Assembly (NCBI GenBank): GCA_950022655.1
Contig: OX465584.1
Span: 54,728,789-54,792,788 of the forward strand
Length of the DNA stretch: 64,000 bases
DNA from: Alentia gelatinosa
Lineage: Eukaryota > Annelida > Polychaeta > Phyllodocida > Polynoidae
Direction of reading: 5' to 3'
A program made the position numbers and the translations under genes. The notes under the pieces are model-generated. The model was given only the letters and a program-made list of their open reading frames with translations. It searched no databases and was not told the origin of the DNA. Below are positions 43,255 through 54,129 of the stretch, piece by piece; position 1 is the stretch's first letter; each line of letters starts with the position of its first letter.

Positions 43255-43640
43255 ATATTCTATGATTTTGTAGACAGTTGACGTAGTAGACGTAGTAAAA
43301 ACTTAGGAATTGCCATATTAAAGGGTACGTGTATATCAATAGGGACTATTTTTTCCTCTATAGCACAAAGGGAATATTTTCCCGTATGCAATGACCTCGA
43401 GGCCCTGTACCATGCATTCGAATCTGTAAGCAACGGTTTGAATGTCTGACAGTTTTTAAACAATGAGTAGTGGTTTACTGAGTCTTCATACAACTTTAAT
43501 GGGAACTTTGTATACCATGGATAATAAAGAGCGAAGTACAGAGACTGGTTAAAGAGGCTTGATATCTCAATCAGATAATCATGTGTGCATTGCTCTGGGT
43601 CTAAGGAAATCATTATTTGATCGAAAATAAAGGAAAGACT
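43255..43640 (-). repeat. family P repeat, copy 2
   Basis: The reverse strand aligns with 32310-32545 over most of its length. It has an open frame of 117 codons on the minus strand, but the other two P copies are broken in that frame and no protein family is recognised. It may be part of a decayed retroelement. Confidence 0.75.
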
Positions 43641-43920
43641 TTCATATCGATATCTATGGATATATAGCCAAGGATTTAGATAAAAAAACCTTTAGATGCC
43701 ATCATATGGTCTTCCATCTAACTCAGTCTTGTACCAGGGCCCCTTCTCTGGATGCTTGTCAACCACACCACCTCCGCGCGACCTATGACCTCTACTGTTG
43801 ACCTTGGGTCGACCCCCGCGCCCAAGGCCTCAAGGGGGTGGGTCATTTTTTCCATAGAAGGAGGCTCAATATTAACGATATTGACCGGTTTCAGATACAC
43901 ACGACCGTATGCTCCGACCC

Positions 43921-44054
43921 AAGGCTGACGTTTACTACCCAAGGCTGACGTTTACTACCCAAGGCTGACGTTTACTACCCAAGGCTGACGTTTACTACCC
44001 AAGGCTGACGTTTACTACCCAAGGCTGACGTTTAGTACTCAAGGTTGATGTTTA
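43921..44054. repeat. 20-bp tandem array, about 6.7 units
   Basis: Five identical AAGGCTGACGTTTACTACCC units, then two diverged ones. The D copy at 45984 has only about three degenerate units (46055-46113), so the array expanded in this copy. Absence of spacers rules out CRISPR. Confidence 0.95.
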
Positions 44055-44275
44055 AGCCGGAGACACACCAAGCGAGAAATGCAGCGAGTTCCGTAATCGC
44101 CAACACAAAATGGCCTATATGTGAGCTATTATTTCATATTTCACCTGATTATTGCTTTCAAGATGCTAAATTATAGGCAGGAGATATTCCTATGAAATAA
44201 TATCTCACATACACGCCAATTTGTGTTGGCGATTCCAGAGATCGCTGCCTTCAGTCGCTTGGTGTGTCCCCGGTA
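44055..44275 (+). mobile_element. family K element, 221 bp, nested in D
   Basis: AGCCGGAGACACACCAAGCG is inverted as CGCTTGGTGTGTCCCCGGTA. TTA lies on both sides (44052-44054 and 44276-44278). The empty site is 46108-46120 in the second D copy. A diverged copy lies at 48062-48275. Confidence 0.87.
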
Positions 44276-44599
44276 TTAGATCAATCAGATCGTCTCTTAC
44301 AAAATTCATATGAAAAGCACATTTGGGAGAAAACATATTGTCAAGTTACTCAATAAGGTTGGATCTGGCTAGGCGTTCGATGGTGAGTAAGCAAATAACG
44401 CTATTTATCGTTATTAAACTATATTTGAAGGTATATAGGAATAGAGAAACCAAGTTTTCGGAGAGAGAAGGGCATAGTTACGGCCCATGGCCAAGGCCTT
44501 AGGCTGTAATTTATGCGAGCCTTACCTCGAAACTTTGACTTTCTCTCACTGGAACATAGTTTCCCTCTATTCCTCCCTAATATCATTGTAGTATTATTC

Positions 44600-44885
44600 A
44601 TTCTTTAAAAGAACTAGCTTGGTAGCTTTCATGTTATTATTTAGTTTATTAAGGTTATTTCAAAATAGTTTTTCTACTTCTCAGTGGAAAAAGAATTGTG
44701 TTTGCGTTATCAGACTTCTTTTTCTCAACAAGAAGGTAATACAATCATCATAATTGGACGTTCTTCCTCGTATGCAATCCAAAGTATTTACACCAATATA
44801 TCAAACTATGATATTTGCAATATAACATGGACACATATCTTATTTTATAACAGGATACATATACCTAATATATGTAGACATGGCT
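44600..44885. other. unassigned sequence
   Basis: No feature recognised. The ACATATACCTAATATATGTA palindrome-like piece near 44856 may be a G-module relic. Confidence 0.35.
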
Positions 44886-44956
44886 GGCGTGCCTGAATAA
44901 TATCTGTTCCGACCAAAAACAACAAAGAACAGCTGTAAATCAGACACACTTACGAA

Positions 44957-45239
44957 GGCCCGGCGTCCACCTACTACCATATGGCTCCGATATGGTCTGC
45001 GATGCACCTCCCGATAAAAAATCAAAATCGCGTTGGGAGGTCACCTAATATCTGGGCAGTTGACCACGTTACTGCGATTAGACACCGATAAAAAACCCAT
45101 TACGATGCATGGTGGATTGGCATGTCTAGACAGATGTCTACGATTTTATACCTTCCCGATATGTCTCCGATATTTGCTTATTGTATCGGTGCCAAATCGG
45201 TAGGTCTAAATTTCTATCGTAGTAGGTGGAAGCCGGGCC
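44957..45239 (+). mobile_element. family A element, 283 bp, copy 7
   Basis: GGCCCGGCGTCCACCTACTA to TAGGTGGAAGCCGGGCC. It separates a G-type hairpin arm (AACAGCTGTAAATCAGACAC) from its module (45250-45415), the order preserved without A at 51030-51075. Confidence 0.88.
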
Positions 45240-45249
45240 TATGTCTCAA

Positions 45250-45415
45250 TATATATTATCATATACCGGGTAATCATTAAAAATTATCATTTTACAACAA
45301 GTCACGTGGTAAAGGCTGTGCGAACTACCACTTTGTGCACAGTATGCAGAATGAAATCTGTACAGCTGACCAATAATTGCGAGATATTCGTGCACAGGTA
45401 TATAATGACATACAA
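45250..45415 (+). mobile_element. G module
   Basis: ATATATTATCATATACCGGG opens and CACAGGTATATAATGACAT closes. CAAGTCACGTGGTAAAG lies inside. It is the continuation of the hairpin left of the A insertion. Confidence 0.7.
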
Positions 45416-45490
45416 GACGAGACAGTAAGACATATATTTATACAATGGTGTTGGCGGTAGCTATTGTTTATTTGAGAAATATTTCATTAA

Positions 45491-45808
45491 CATTTGTTGT
45501 TATCTCAATATACTTGTTGGTGTTTTAAATACATTTTGTATTACATTCTAACAAGGAAGTTTAGATTAAGGGGCTTTTCTTAGATAAACTTAGGTCATGT
45601 ATCAGGAGTAAATTGTTGATGAATAATTGATCTCACAAATTTGATAAATTCTCATTTAACATTTGATGTTATCTCAATATACTTGTTGGTGTTTTAGATA
45701 CATTTTGTATTACATTCTAACAAGGGAGTTTAGATTAAGGGGCTTTTCTTAGATAAACTTAGGTCATGTATCAGGGGTAATTTGTTGATGAATAATTGAT
45801 CTCACAAA
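45491..45808. repeat. recent direct duplication, 169-bp period
   Basis: Copy one (45491-45639) and copy two (45660-45808) differ at only a few positions over about 149 bp. They are separated by 20 bp. Confidence 0.93.
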
Positions 45809-45983
45809 ACAGACACACCTGAGTGAGAGTTTTATGTCTGCAAAAATAGGACGATTGAAATTGAATTCAGAAATGTCTCTATTCAGGTACAAATAAGGTG
45901 CGACTGGTAATAATCCACCCTTGTTCTTGAGAGGACTTCCGACTATACCCACTAATTACTTCAATGGCAATTGGGTTTTTACT

Positions 45984-46430
45984 TATTCCTATATACCTAT
46001 GGCTGTACACTCTATGCTTACACCACGTTATGGGGGGTGGAGTAACTTATGGATACTACCCAAGGTTGCCATATACTACCCAAGGTTCAGTATACTACCC
46101 AAGGTTGACATTTAGACCAATCAGATTGTCTCTTACAAAATCCATATGAAAAGCGCAGTGGGGAGTAAACATAAAGTGTCAAGTTACTCGATAAGGTTTG
46201 ATCTGGCTTCAGGTTTGATGGTGGATTAGCAAATAACGCTAATTATCGTTATTAAACCACATTTGAAGGTATATAGGAATAGGGAAACCAAGTACCAGTG
46301 AAAGGAAGTCCAAATTACTCGGTAAGGCTTGGAAAAATTACTGCCCGCGGCCAAGGCCTTGGGCAGTAATTTTTCCAAGCCTTACCTCGTAACTTTGACT
46401 TCCTTTCACCGGAACATAGTTTCCCTCTAT
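45984..46430 (+). mobile_element. family D composite element, copy 2
   Basis: ATTCCTATATACCTATGG (45984) and AGGTATATAGGAATAG (46268-46283) form the inverted module ends. Inside lie three degenerate 20-bp units. The hairpin (46276-46430) has a perfect 23-bp inner arm pair at 46324-46346 and 46361-46383 around GCGGCCAAGGCCTT. Confidence 0.82.
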
Positions 46431-46733
46431 TATCCTACCCCTAATGTAAAATCCCATTGGCTTAACATTGAGTTTCCGTATGCCACCCTGACTGGCATAC
46501 GGAGTTTTATATGTCTCTAGTGGCATACAGCATTATTATCACGTAATATTCGAAAATCAAGGAGACAGGGTAGGATAAAATAAAAACCTGATTCGATGTA
46601 ATCGTGGCCATCGCATGCCACTACTGGAGTTTAAGCTCCAGACTTCACTCGGCTTCGCTTCATGAAGTCACTATGCCAAACTCCAGTCGTGGCATACGGA
46701 GGCCAGGATTAAAACTCATCCAGTTTTACGATA
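46430..46733 (+). mobile_element. family C element inserted at the D terminus
   Basis: The module runs TTATCCTACCCCTAATGTAA to CAGGGTAGGATAA. The hairpin arms are GGCCATCGCATGCCACTA.../...GTGGCATACGGAGGCC. The inner stem GACTTCA/TGAAGTC surrounds CTCGGCTTCGCTTCA. The CATCCAGTTTTACGATA end is shared with 23328, 55412 and 63589. Confidence 0.87.
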
Positions 46734-46744
46734 ATATGATACAC

Positions 46745-46992
46745 AGGTTTGTCTTGTCTTTATAGCGTGCAGTAATATGAACGAGGCGATAGCAGAGTGA
46801 ACATTTAGAAAGATCAAACGAGATGGTGAATGGGCACTCAGACCAAACACGAATATGTTTCTGATTTTATCCTAACCTGGAAATATTTATCTGTTTATCA
46901 CCAATTGAGTATGAGTTACCATACTTGCAAGCCTGTTGAGTACGAGTTCCTTATGTTAAACCTATGGACATTTATACCAGGCTGAGATAAAT
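46745..46992 (-). mobile_element. family B element, hairpin plus degenerate module
   Basis: GCAGTAATATGAACGAGGCG and AGCAGAGTGAACATT form the apex. The module contains CAAGCCTGTTGAGTACGAG and CTTATGTTAAACCTATGGAC and closes CCAGGCTGAGATAA. It is collinear with 7240-7500. Confidence 0.72.
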
Positions 46993-46994
46993 GT

Positions 46995-48058
46995 TGTGTA
47001 TCGCCTTTGTTGTATATTCCATATTTCATAGTAACAAAAAACATGAAAATGGGATCTTTATTGGAAGATGACATATCCCCATCATTGCCTAATCCGTGAA
47101 TATTTGACAGATGAATATTTCTCACACACCCATTAATATAAACACCCACCCACCCCCCTTGATATTATTAATGACCACCCCTTCGGAGATGACCAACCCC
47201 CTTTCGAGGTGACCAACCCTTTACAATGATGACATCAGCAATGCGTTCCTTGACAGTGGGAACTCAGCCGACAGTTCAGGATGAAAATAACAAAGCGGGA
47301 CGTGGCACGCCGGAGGGATGCGTTGTGTAAGGGAGGGAGGGGGGGATGGAAAGAGATGAGGATTTGGATTCAAAATATTCAAACCTCTGCCTCTACCAGA
47401 TGGTCAGGCTTTACGCATCAGTGCCTGTGGGGTGAGGTCATATCCTCTTGGTGGTCAGACTTTCAGTTACACACCTTTCTAAGGATGACCACTGCGAAGA
47501 TACAGAACAAATAGGAATCGCATCGAGGAATTTCTAATGTCGTCTGCTTTGAGCATGAGTCACCACTCATTTTTGTGCCGGGTATCAGCTGCAGAAACAC
47601 AATCTGGGCAGTATTCGTGGACGGGATAATGGTAATTATCAACCGGCAGATTCTCGAGACCTCCTCAGACTTGCCTTGTGAGGTTTCTTTAAAAAAAAAA
47701 AAACTTTTGCATATTTTAGAGGAAGTTCAACTTGACAACTTTCCAAGTCGGTTTTGTGTTGGCTTTATCTAGAACAACATGGTTACAACGTTTCATCGCC
47801 TTTGTCAATTCAAAGGGCACATCATTATAACATATCATTAAAGATCAAAATGTGATCCCCAAATTCTTCAATGTTTTTCTTGTTCTTACATCTGCGGCGT
47901 TATGTACTCCCATTAATAGATTCATATTTCACTGGTAGATATATCTTAATTGAATCTAATTGAAAATTGATTAGCACACAACGATTCAGGTTCCGATATT
48001 CGCCATCGTCTAAAGATATATCAAATGAATATAGTTTTGTACATTGACTGCTATTCCA
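46995..48058. other. unassigned sequence
   Basis: Contains short C-rich (47145) and G-rich (47333) runs and an A12 at 47693. The frame at 47281-47514 has no motif. Confidence 0.35.
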
Positions 48059-48061
48059 AGT

Positions 48062-48275
48062 ATAAAGAGAGGAACACAGCGATTTCCGGAATCGCCAACC
48101 GAAAATGGTGTGTATGCGAGCTATTATTCTATATTCCAACTAATTATTGCCTCAGAGACACTTAATTATCGGCGGGAAATATGACTATAAAAAAAAATTC
48201 AACATACAAGCTATTTTGTATTGGTGATTCCGGAGATTTCTGTTGTTTTCGCTTTGCGTGTCTTTGGCTTCAGTG
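48062..48275 (+). mobile_element. family K element, diverged
   Basis: ACAGCGATTTCCGGAATCGC, TGCGAGCTATTATTCTATAT, TTGGTGATTCCGGAGAT and the GCTTTGCGTGTCTTTGG end parallel 44055-44275. The termini are degraded. Confidence 0.65.
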
Positions 48276-48279
48276 TTTG

Positions 48280-49540
48280 TTGAGCGACATACAGTGACAA
48301 CCAATCACTCGACTGACAGAGGTTTTCTTGAATTCTAAATGCAGTTAGCGTCAAACTAACTCAATATAGCCGTGTGTATTTATCAAACTCTAAACCCAGT
48401 ATCATTTGTTATTTCTAATATACATCGATTTTTCTTTGGTACAAATTTGATCTTACGAGATGGGTTTTCTCCTGTCTCTCAGAAAAAAAAGTTGTTTTTA
48501 TACATGGATTATTCGCTTACAAACTATAAAAGCTCTCCAAATAACGTGTCAAGACGCTGAGATTCCAGGAACTACCCCTGCTTGTTATTGCGTGTTTTAT
48601 TCTTTCCTTAGTCATTCGTGTTTATTGTCTTTTTCGTCCATTGTTCTACTATATCCTGGGCCACGTTACGCCTAATGTTCTGTGTGAATAGAGAATCAGG
48701 CTCCCCTTGATTACAGTTAAAATTCCTTTTTCAATGAAAACAATGGGAATTCCATGAAAAATATGCATCGACAAACCCAACCTATGCAATTGAATACCGC
48801 GCTCGAAAATGATTCTTACGGAATATCTTAACATATAGATGTAAACCATAGAGACGAAACTGGATAAAATTCCCTTGAAACAAAAATAGATCGATTATTA
48901 AAACATATTGCGCGAGTTAGAACATCTACGTGGTATCTCATGAAGGCGAGAAGGTTGACTTTTTCAGACGGAGACTGATGTATTTATACGTTTTCTTTTA
49001 ATCCTGAAGATTGTCAAGAAAAAGCATTTGGCTAAATAGTTTATTTCCTAATAATATCAATGAAAGAAAGGATATTCTGGAAATTTCGAAGTGATTATGA
49101 TAATTACCAAAGTTATGCAGAGGCGGTTGGCCTCCATAATGTCAGTACCGCAGTATCCTATATTCACTATCCAATCACAGGTACCCCCTAGCCGGCCAAT
49201 CACAGCCGTGGTTGCATCGGCACCCTAACGATGCCATCTACCGGCATCAACATAAACTACGCCAGGGGATTTTTCCATTGTTTGTGTTTGCCTCAAACTC
49301 CAGATATCTATCTCAAAAGTATACATTATTCGGCTTTCGGAATATTATCTAAGTGTACATTTCCAATTCTTACGAAATTCCCGCCTTTTAAAAGCAAGTT
49401 TATTCTGGTGGCTATTGCTGGCACTTAGTCTTGCTGTGGCGGTGTTGGCAGAGTTCCATGATTCTTTGAAAACTGTTTCCGTGCAATACAAATGACCATG
49501 GGCCATTTATCTGTTGTAATTCAAGTTGTAGCGCTGACGG
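48280..49540. other. unassigned sequence
   Basis: About 1.2 kb with no recognised repeat or gene. Confidence 0.35.
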
Positions 49541-49643
<103 letters not shown>

Positions 49644-49644
49644 T

Positions 49645-50358
49645 TATAAAATGATTGCATGATTTACATGGGCGGAATAACTATGTATATGTATGTACAA
49701 ACGGCTCAATATCAGGAATGAAAATGGGAGGAATGAAGCATTAGCCACGATTTCAGATACGAGAAGATAACTTTGGGATTGCCAAACGATGAACAGGAAG
49801 TGGACTTTTGTACCATTAGATGTCTACACTTTCAATTTCTAGAAGTCAGTATTAGTATTTATCATGTTACACAGAGATATCAGTTTTCCGGTTATTTCCA
49901 GGTATTGCTACTAAGTCTTGATCAAGTTCGGGATAAATAGTAAATAGATGAGCAAACGACCCGAAAAATAGGTCACAATGACACCGGGAGTCTCCTGGAT
50001 GAAATACAACCATGATTCCAATATTTTCAGGGATTCCTTTCGAAACCTCACTGGCACATCTCTAAATGTACTTATACAACAATTAATACGAAGAGGATGC
50101 GTATAGGGTAACAATTATCAAAATAGTCACCGAGGAATTAGTCTAGTAACGCCCTCAATTGAGAAGACGGACCGTTGGAAATGCGCCATGATGTTTACAT
50201 CGCTGGTGTCACTAAAAATAAAACTACATGTACATCGTGCTTGTTGGAGCGTTAGCATGCAGCAAGTCGTGTTGGGGATCTTTTTTTGAAATATTTTTTA
50301 GCAAGGTGTTTCTCCATGTGTACTCGTCCCCATGTTGTAGTCAATCTTCCGCACAGGT
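49645..50358. other. unassigned sequence
   Basis: No recognised feature. Confidence 0.35.
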
Positions 50359-50360
50359 AG

Positions 50361-50436
50361 CCATTATTATTATCATTATTATTGTTATTATTATTATTAT
50401 TATTATCATTATTATTATTATTACTATTATTATATA
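50361..50436. repeat. (ATT)n microsatellite inside a G terminus
   Basis: Imperfect TTA/ATC array running directly into the TATTATATACCT end of a G module. This suggests expansion from the TTA-rich element terminus. Confidence 0.9.
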
Positions 50437-50610
50437 CCTATGTGCCAATGACTCACTTCACTGATCATTAGTACGGATTCCGTATGTCACTGAGGAATGA
50501 AATAATATTTACAAGTTCCTTTGTCCCAGGAGACTTGCTGAGACAACGAAAAGTGAGTTGTAGAATGGCGCTTTTGATAATTTTGAGGTGTGTGATATAT
50601 TAATGAGGCA
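50430..50610 (+). mobile_element. G module
   Basis: TATTATATACCTATGTGCC opens. GATCATTAGTACGGATTCCG, GTGAGTTGTAGAATGGCG and TTGATAATTTTGAGGTGTGT follow. This copy supplies the uninterrupted version of the site occupied by F at 29181. Confidence 0.7.
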
Positions 50611-50734
50611 TAATGGGTGTGTCTAAATTACATCTGTTCCTTGCTGTTTTTGTTTCTGAACTCGGGGAATACTACTAACAAAACAACAAGGAACCGATTC
50701 AATTAAGGTCACTAACCAAGTCTTCATATGTTAT

Positions 50735-50925
50735 TAGTATATACCGGTGCATGAATGTCTCATGTATACGCCCATGTAGTAATGATTTCATTCGTCCACA
50801 CTGTGATGTGATATATATATATATATAATACTACCCTCATTCCACTCATTCTTCTATTTAGCGAGTTGTAGAATGGCCTTCTTAATGATTTCTAGGTACA
50901 TGTATATAATGATAAAAAGGCTTAA
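50735..50925 (+). mobile_element. G module with (TA)n interior
   Basis: TATTAGTATATACCGGTGCA to TTCTAGGTACATGTATATAATGAT-type end. A TA dinucleotide run at 50812-50827 splits the middle. Confidence 0.65.
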
Positions 50926-50928
50926 TGA

Positions 50929-51075
50929 GTGTGTCTGAATTCCATCTGTTCCTCGATATTTTGGTCAGAAATACCCACCTCATTCTTCAAATTCGGTGAG
51001 TATTTCTGACCAAAATATCGAGGAACAGATGGAATTCAGACACACTAACCATGTCTTTCTATATTATATACCTAT
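50929..51075. mobile_element. near-perfect 51-bp hairpin plus G terminus
   Basis: The arms 50929-50979 and 50995-51045 differ at one of 51 positions, with a 15-nt loop. The next bases are CTATATTATATACCTATGGC, a G module start. An older relative with the same arm words lies at 50612-50700. Confidence 0.92.
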
Positions 51076-51127
51076 GGCTGAACGTCTGTGAGATACTACC
51101 CGCTCCTAGGGGTGCAGTATAGATTTC

Positions 51128-51300
51128 TTCTTTTTTTAAATAAATGTTTATTGACAGTTAAGTCATCGCGCACGCGATGTTTTTCGTTAACATTCATCGT
51201 ACAACATAGTCAAACTTTCTTTGTTTCTGATACAACTTATAGTGGTATTCCCTCCTTAAATACAAGTCTGAAAAGCTAGTGTACAATCATCTTTAAACAC
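51128..51300 (-). mobile_element. 3' end of a poly(A)-tailed retroposed sequence
   Basis: The minus strand ends CTGTCAATAAACATTTATTT followed by an A-tract. The upstream sequence has no recognised protein. Confidence 0.45.
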
Positions 51301-51309
51301 ATTTTATAT

Positions 51310-51745
51310 ACTCACCAAGTACAAATTATTAAATCTTTACCCTGTAGATAGGTTATTCGACCGTAGAACAGAGCACTATTGATTTCACATTTTGAATTTG
51401 ATTTCTATAAGTCTGTTAATTCCAGAGTATAGTACAACTCAATTTTCTGCAAATTATTGTTTTACAAATAACTATTTACAAAAAAGACATCACAGTACAA
51501 AAACGAACCCCAAAAGTACTTAGTTATTTATAGTTTCTGATTATCAATTCTGAATAGTTTAAAAAATTAGTTATAATACACAGGCTCTATTAAAGGTAAT
51601 CTCCTGTGTTTTATGAAAATAGCTGATTTCATGGATTGACCTGAACTCTTACATCCCTGAATTTAATTTAGATATTGAGATGTTTTCTGTTTTCTTTTTT
51701 TTGCTTTATTACTTACCGTGCGCATACTTCTATGAGTTACTTTAC
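51310..51745. other. unassigned sequence
   Basis: No recognised feature. Confidence 0.35.
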
Positions 51746-51747
51746 AT

Positions 51748-51835
51748 TTACTGCACATGGGTATAGTATACAATTTATACGGCATGCCCCAGAAAGCATG
51801 CCGTATAAATTGTATACTACACCCATGTGCAGTAA
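51748..51835. repeat. 39/40 perfect hairpin with 8-nt loop
   Basis: The arms 51748-51787 and 51796-51835 pair with one mismatch around CCCAGAAA. No other copy or flanking module was found, so it may be a young foldback or a precursor-like hairpin. Confidence 0.92.
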
Positions 51836-52124
51836 GTGTTTACGCTTCCCCTCTTATCCCTTTTCTTCCCACCCCCATGTCCGTTTCTGAATGGTTGAGA
51901 ACAGATTTCTCCCCTATTGTCTCCCGTATGTCTTGTCTCCCCCCTGTGTCTGTCCTATTAGATACCCTTAGAGTTAAAACCTTTGAATCTTTTATAACCA
52001 CAAAGGAGATGTACACTACCTTTTATAAACACCTGAAGTAAAATAGTTCTGTAGCACCCATGTTCATACTGTATTTTGTCTTGTGAAGCATCCATAAAAA
52101 AAAAGCAGCAATAATTTCATCATT

Positions 52125-52432
52125 TTATCCTACCCCTAATAAAAAACTCCATAGGCTTAACATTGGGTCACTGTATTCGGTCTGGAGTTCAGAAAAATGA
52201 AAAATATCGCTCTAGTTGGATACACTTGACAAATGACGTCATTTGTTAATGTAGAAGTAATTTAGACGGGCGGGGTAGGATAAATTCTAAACGAAACTCG
52301 AGTTAGTCTTGTTATTGCTCATCGCACTCAGGCAAGATCGCGTATTACTGCTCTTGGCTTCGCCTCGTGCAGTAATATGCGATTTTGCCATCGTGCGATA
52401 AACAACAACACGACTAACTCTTGTTTGGTTTC
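52125..52432 (+). mobile_element. family C element, variant with distinct arms
   Basis: The module is TTATCCTACCCCTAATAAAA to GCGGGGTAGGATAA with an 18-bp CRE palindrome at 52239-52256. The hairpin pairs CGAGTTAGTCTTGTTATTGC with its right arm and has inner stem ATTACTGC/GCAGTAAT around TCTTGGCTTCGCCTCGT. Confidence 0.85.
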
Positions 52433-52641
52433 ATCATTGTATTACTCTTCCTTGTTTAAACTGGTATGTGGTGGTTGTTATTAACTGTTCTTCCTTTAAC
52501 ATCTTGCTGAAATGTTATCATGATATCTCATTGTGATTGAATCTTATTGATAATTATAAATGCTGCTATTAAAAAAAAGAGGCAAAAACATGGTCTGTGT
52601 TTCACCGCTCTCTACTCACCTGTGCTTTGCATAATAGTAAT

Positions 52642-53240
52642 AAAACGATGTTCCTGTAAACGTACAAATTTCGATCCTCACTCTGGCCCTTGGGACGTTT
52701 ACAACGAGGTGTTTACACCGAGTTGTAAACGTCCCAGGTCCCGAGTGAGGATCGAAATTTGTACGTTTACAGGTACAATGTTTTATCTTTACTATATGCC
52801 TCCAAAACATTGATATTACTACCTTATTTAAGCTGTAAGAGCCATTTTCAGTCCGATTTGGGCACAGAACTGTCGATGTGAATCCTAGCTTTCGCTTCGT
52901 CTGTGGAATGCGGCAGTGACGTTATCGCATAGCAACGCGCATAGCAACATTTGTTGTCGCTTGGAAACATGGTCATTCATATTTTTATTACCAGGTACTA
53001 TACTTCAATATTTTCTGTAGTTCATATGATTTTGCAGTATTCCAGTGTGTTTTCTTTATGTACTCTAAAAGTTAATGTTACCGATGTCGAAGCGTAGACA
53101 CCGTCGTTTTTAAATATCGACGTCGTAATCATATCCGTTACGACCGTGAAATGAACCCTGATATACTGCACAGCTGTGCAGTACATCATGGGGAGCAGCG
53201 TGTAGTTATTACGTCACTTACGGCAGTAGGTATATAGTAA
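52642..53240 (+). mobile_element. G-type composite with 64-bp hairpin arms
   Basis: The hairpin 52642-52784 has arms with a few mismatches (CCTGTAAACGTACAAATTTC and its complement). It is capped by the palindrome GGTGTTTACACC (52708-52719). The module spans TTTACTATATGCCTCC to GGCAGTAGGTATATAGTAA. Cross-matches to 575-1097 and 5352-5560 define the family. Confidence 0.8.
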
Positions 53241-53469
53241 AGTGGAGAAAACGGCCGCTATCAGTGCGTAATGTGTCCTTATTACGTGAAAGAAAACTAT
53301 GGAAGTAGAGTGTTCCCCAATAGCTGAACGGATCACACTGTAAACATATTTTTGTTAGTCCCAATAAATGAAAGATTCTTCTACCTATTCACCTTTTATT
53401 TCTTTGAAATATCTGAATTTGGTGAACTGCTGTATGCGGGGAAGACTGTTCTGGTATTAAATGCCTATC

Positions 53470-54125
53470 CTACAACTCACAATTGCGCCACCTGCATGGT
53501 GATTTTTGAATGTTGAAAATTTTCTGCCCAAACTCTTTCGCTGTGAATCATTCTAATGCTAAATGAGTATGATATAACATAGGCCCATTTTCATTTGCTT
53601 GAATTATAAAGGAAATGTACCGGAAAATATGGGTTTCTTCGATTCTTTCAAAAACAAGGACAGTGACCTATAGTTTTTAAAACTTAAAGGTGTAGTATTA
53701 TACATTTACTATATATTATGTAAAAGGTTGAGGAAAATTACATGGGCTTTAACCTTTTAGAATTTCTATATATATTCTATCATAACATTACCATAATATT
53801 AATCTCTAAAAGAACTAGCACATTCATATACTTGAGGTCTAATGCATACCGTTCACCCTATATTTCTATAAAATAAAACAGAAGCAGCGCTTATTATGTC
53901 ATGTACTCTTCACTACTTTTGTATAACGTCTACCTCGGATATGTTATGAATTGACAGCGCCATTCTACTTAAGATCATTCTCTAATTAAAACGAGAAATA
54001 AAAATTGCTTTAGAAAAAAAAAGAAAAAAAAAGCACAGTAACCCTCGATTTCAAAGTTAGATATGTGTTCTATAACGCTTTATGATTATCATTTTCAGCA
54101 TATTTAATTGTCAGGATAATGACAG
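53470..54125 (-). repeat. family T dispersed repeat, copy 3
   Basis: Aligns in reverse with 31540-32030, including both halves of the dimer (CATATCTAACTTTGAAATCG, GTGCTAGTTCTTTTAGAGAT, AAGCCCATGTAATTTTCC). Confidence 0.75.
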
Positions 54126-54129
54126 GGGC

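Larger units (their letters stand above)
43865..44590 (+). mobile_element. family D composite element, copy 1
   Basis: A 20-bp tandem array (43921-44054) is followed by a common body (TCAGAT.GTCTCTTACAAAAT, TCAAGTTACTCAATAAGG, AACGCT.TTTATCGTTATTAAA, AGGTATATAGGAATAG) and a hairpin (44439-44573) with a GGCCCATGGCCAAGGCC apex. The body is interrupted by family K. It is collinear with 45984-46430. Confidence 0.8.

Noticed and set aside
43921..44054. CRISPR-like 20-bp direct repeats
   Set aside because: Units are contiguous without spacers, and the context is a eukaryotic transposon.
51757..52041. 94-codon plus-strand frame
   Set aside because: It begins inside a near-perfect hairpin and shows no recognisable domain.
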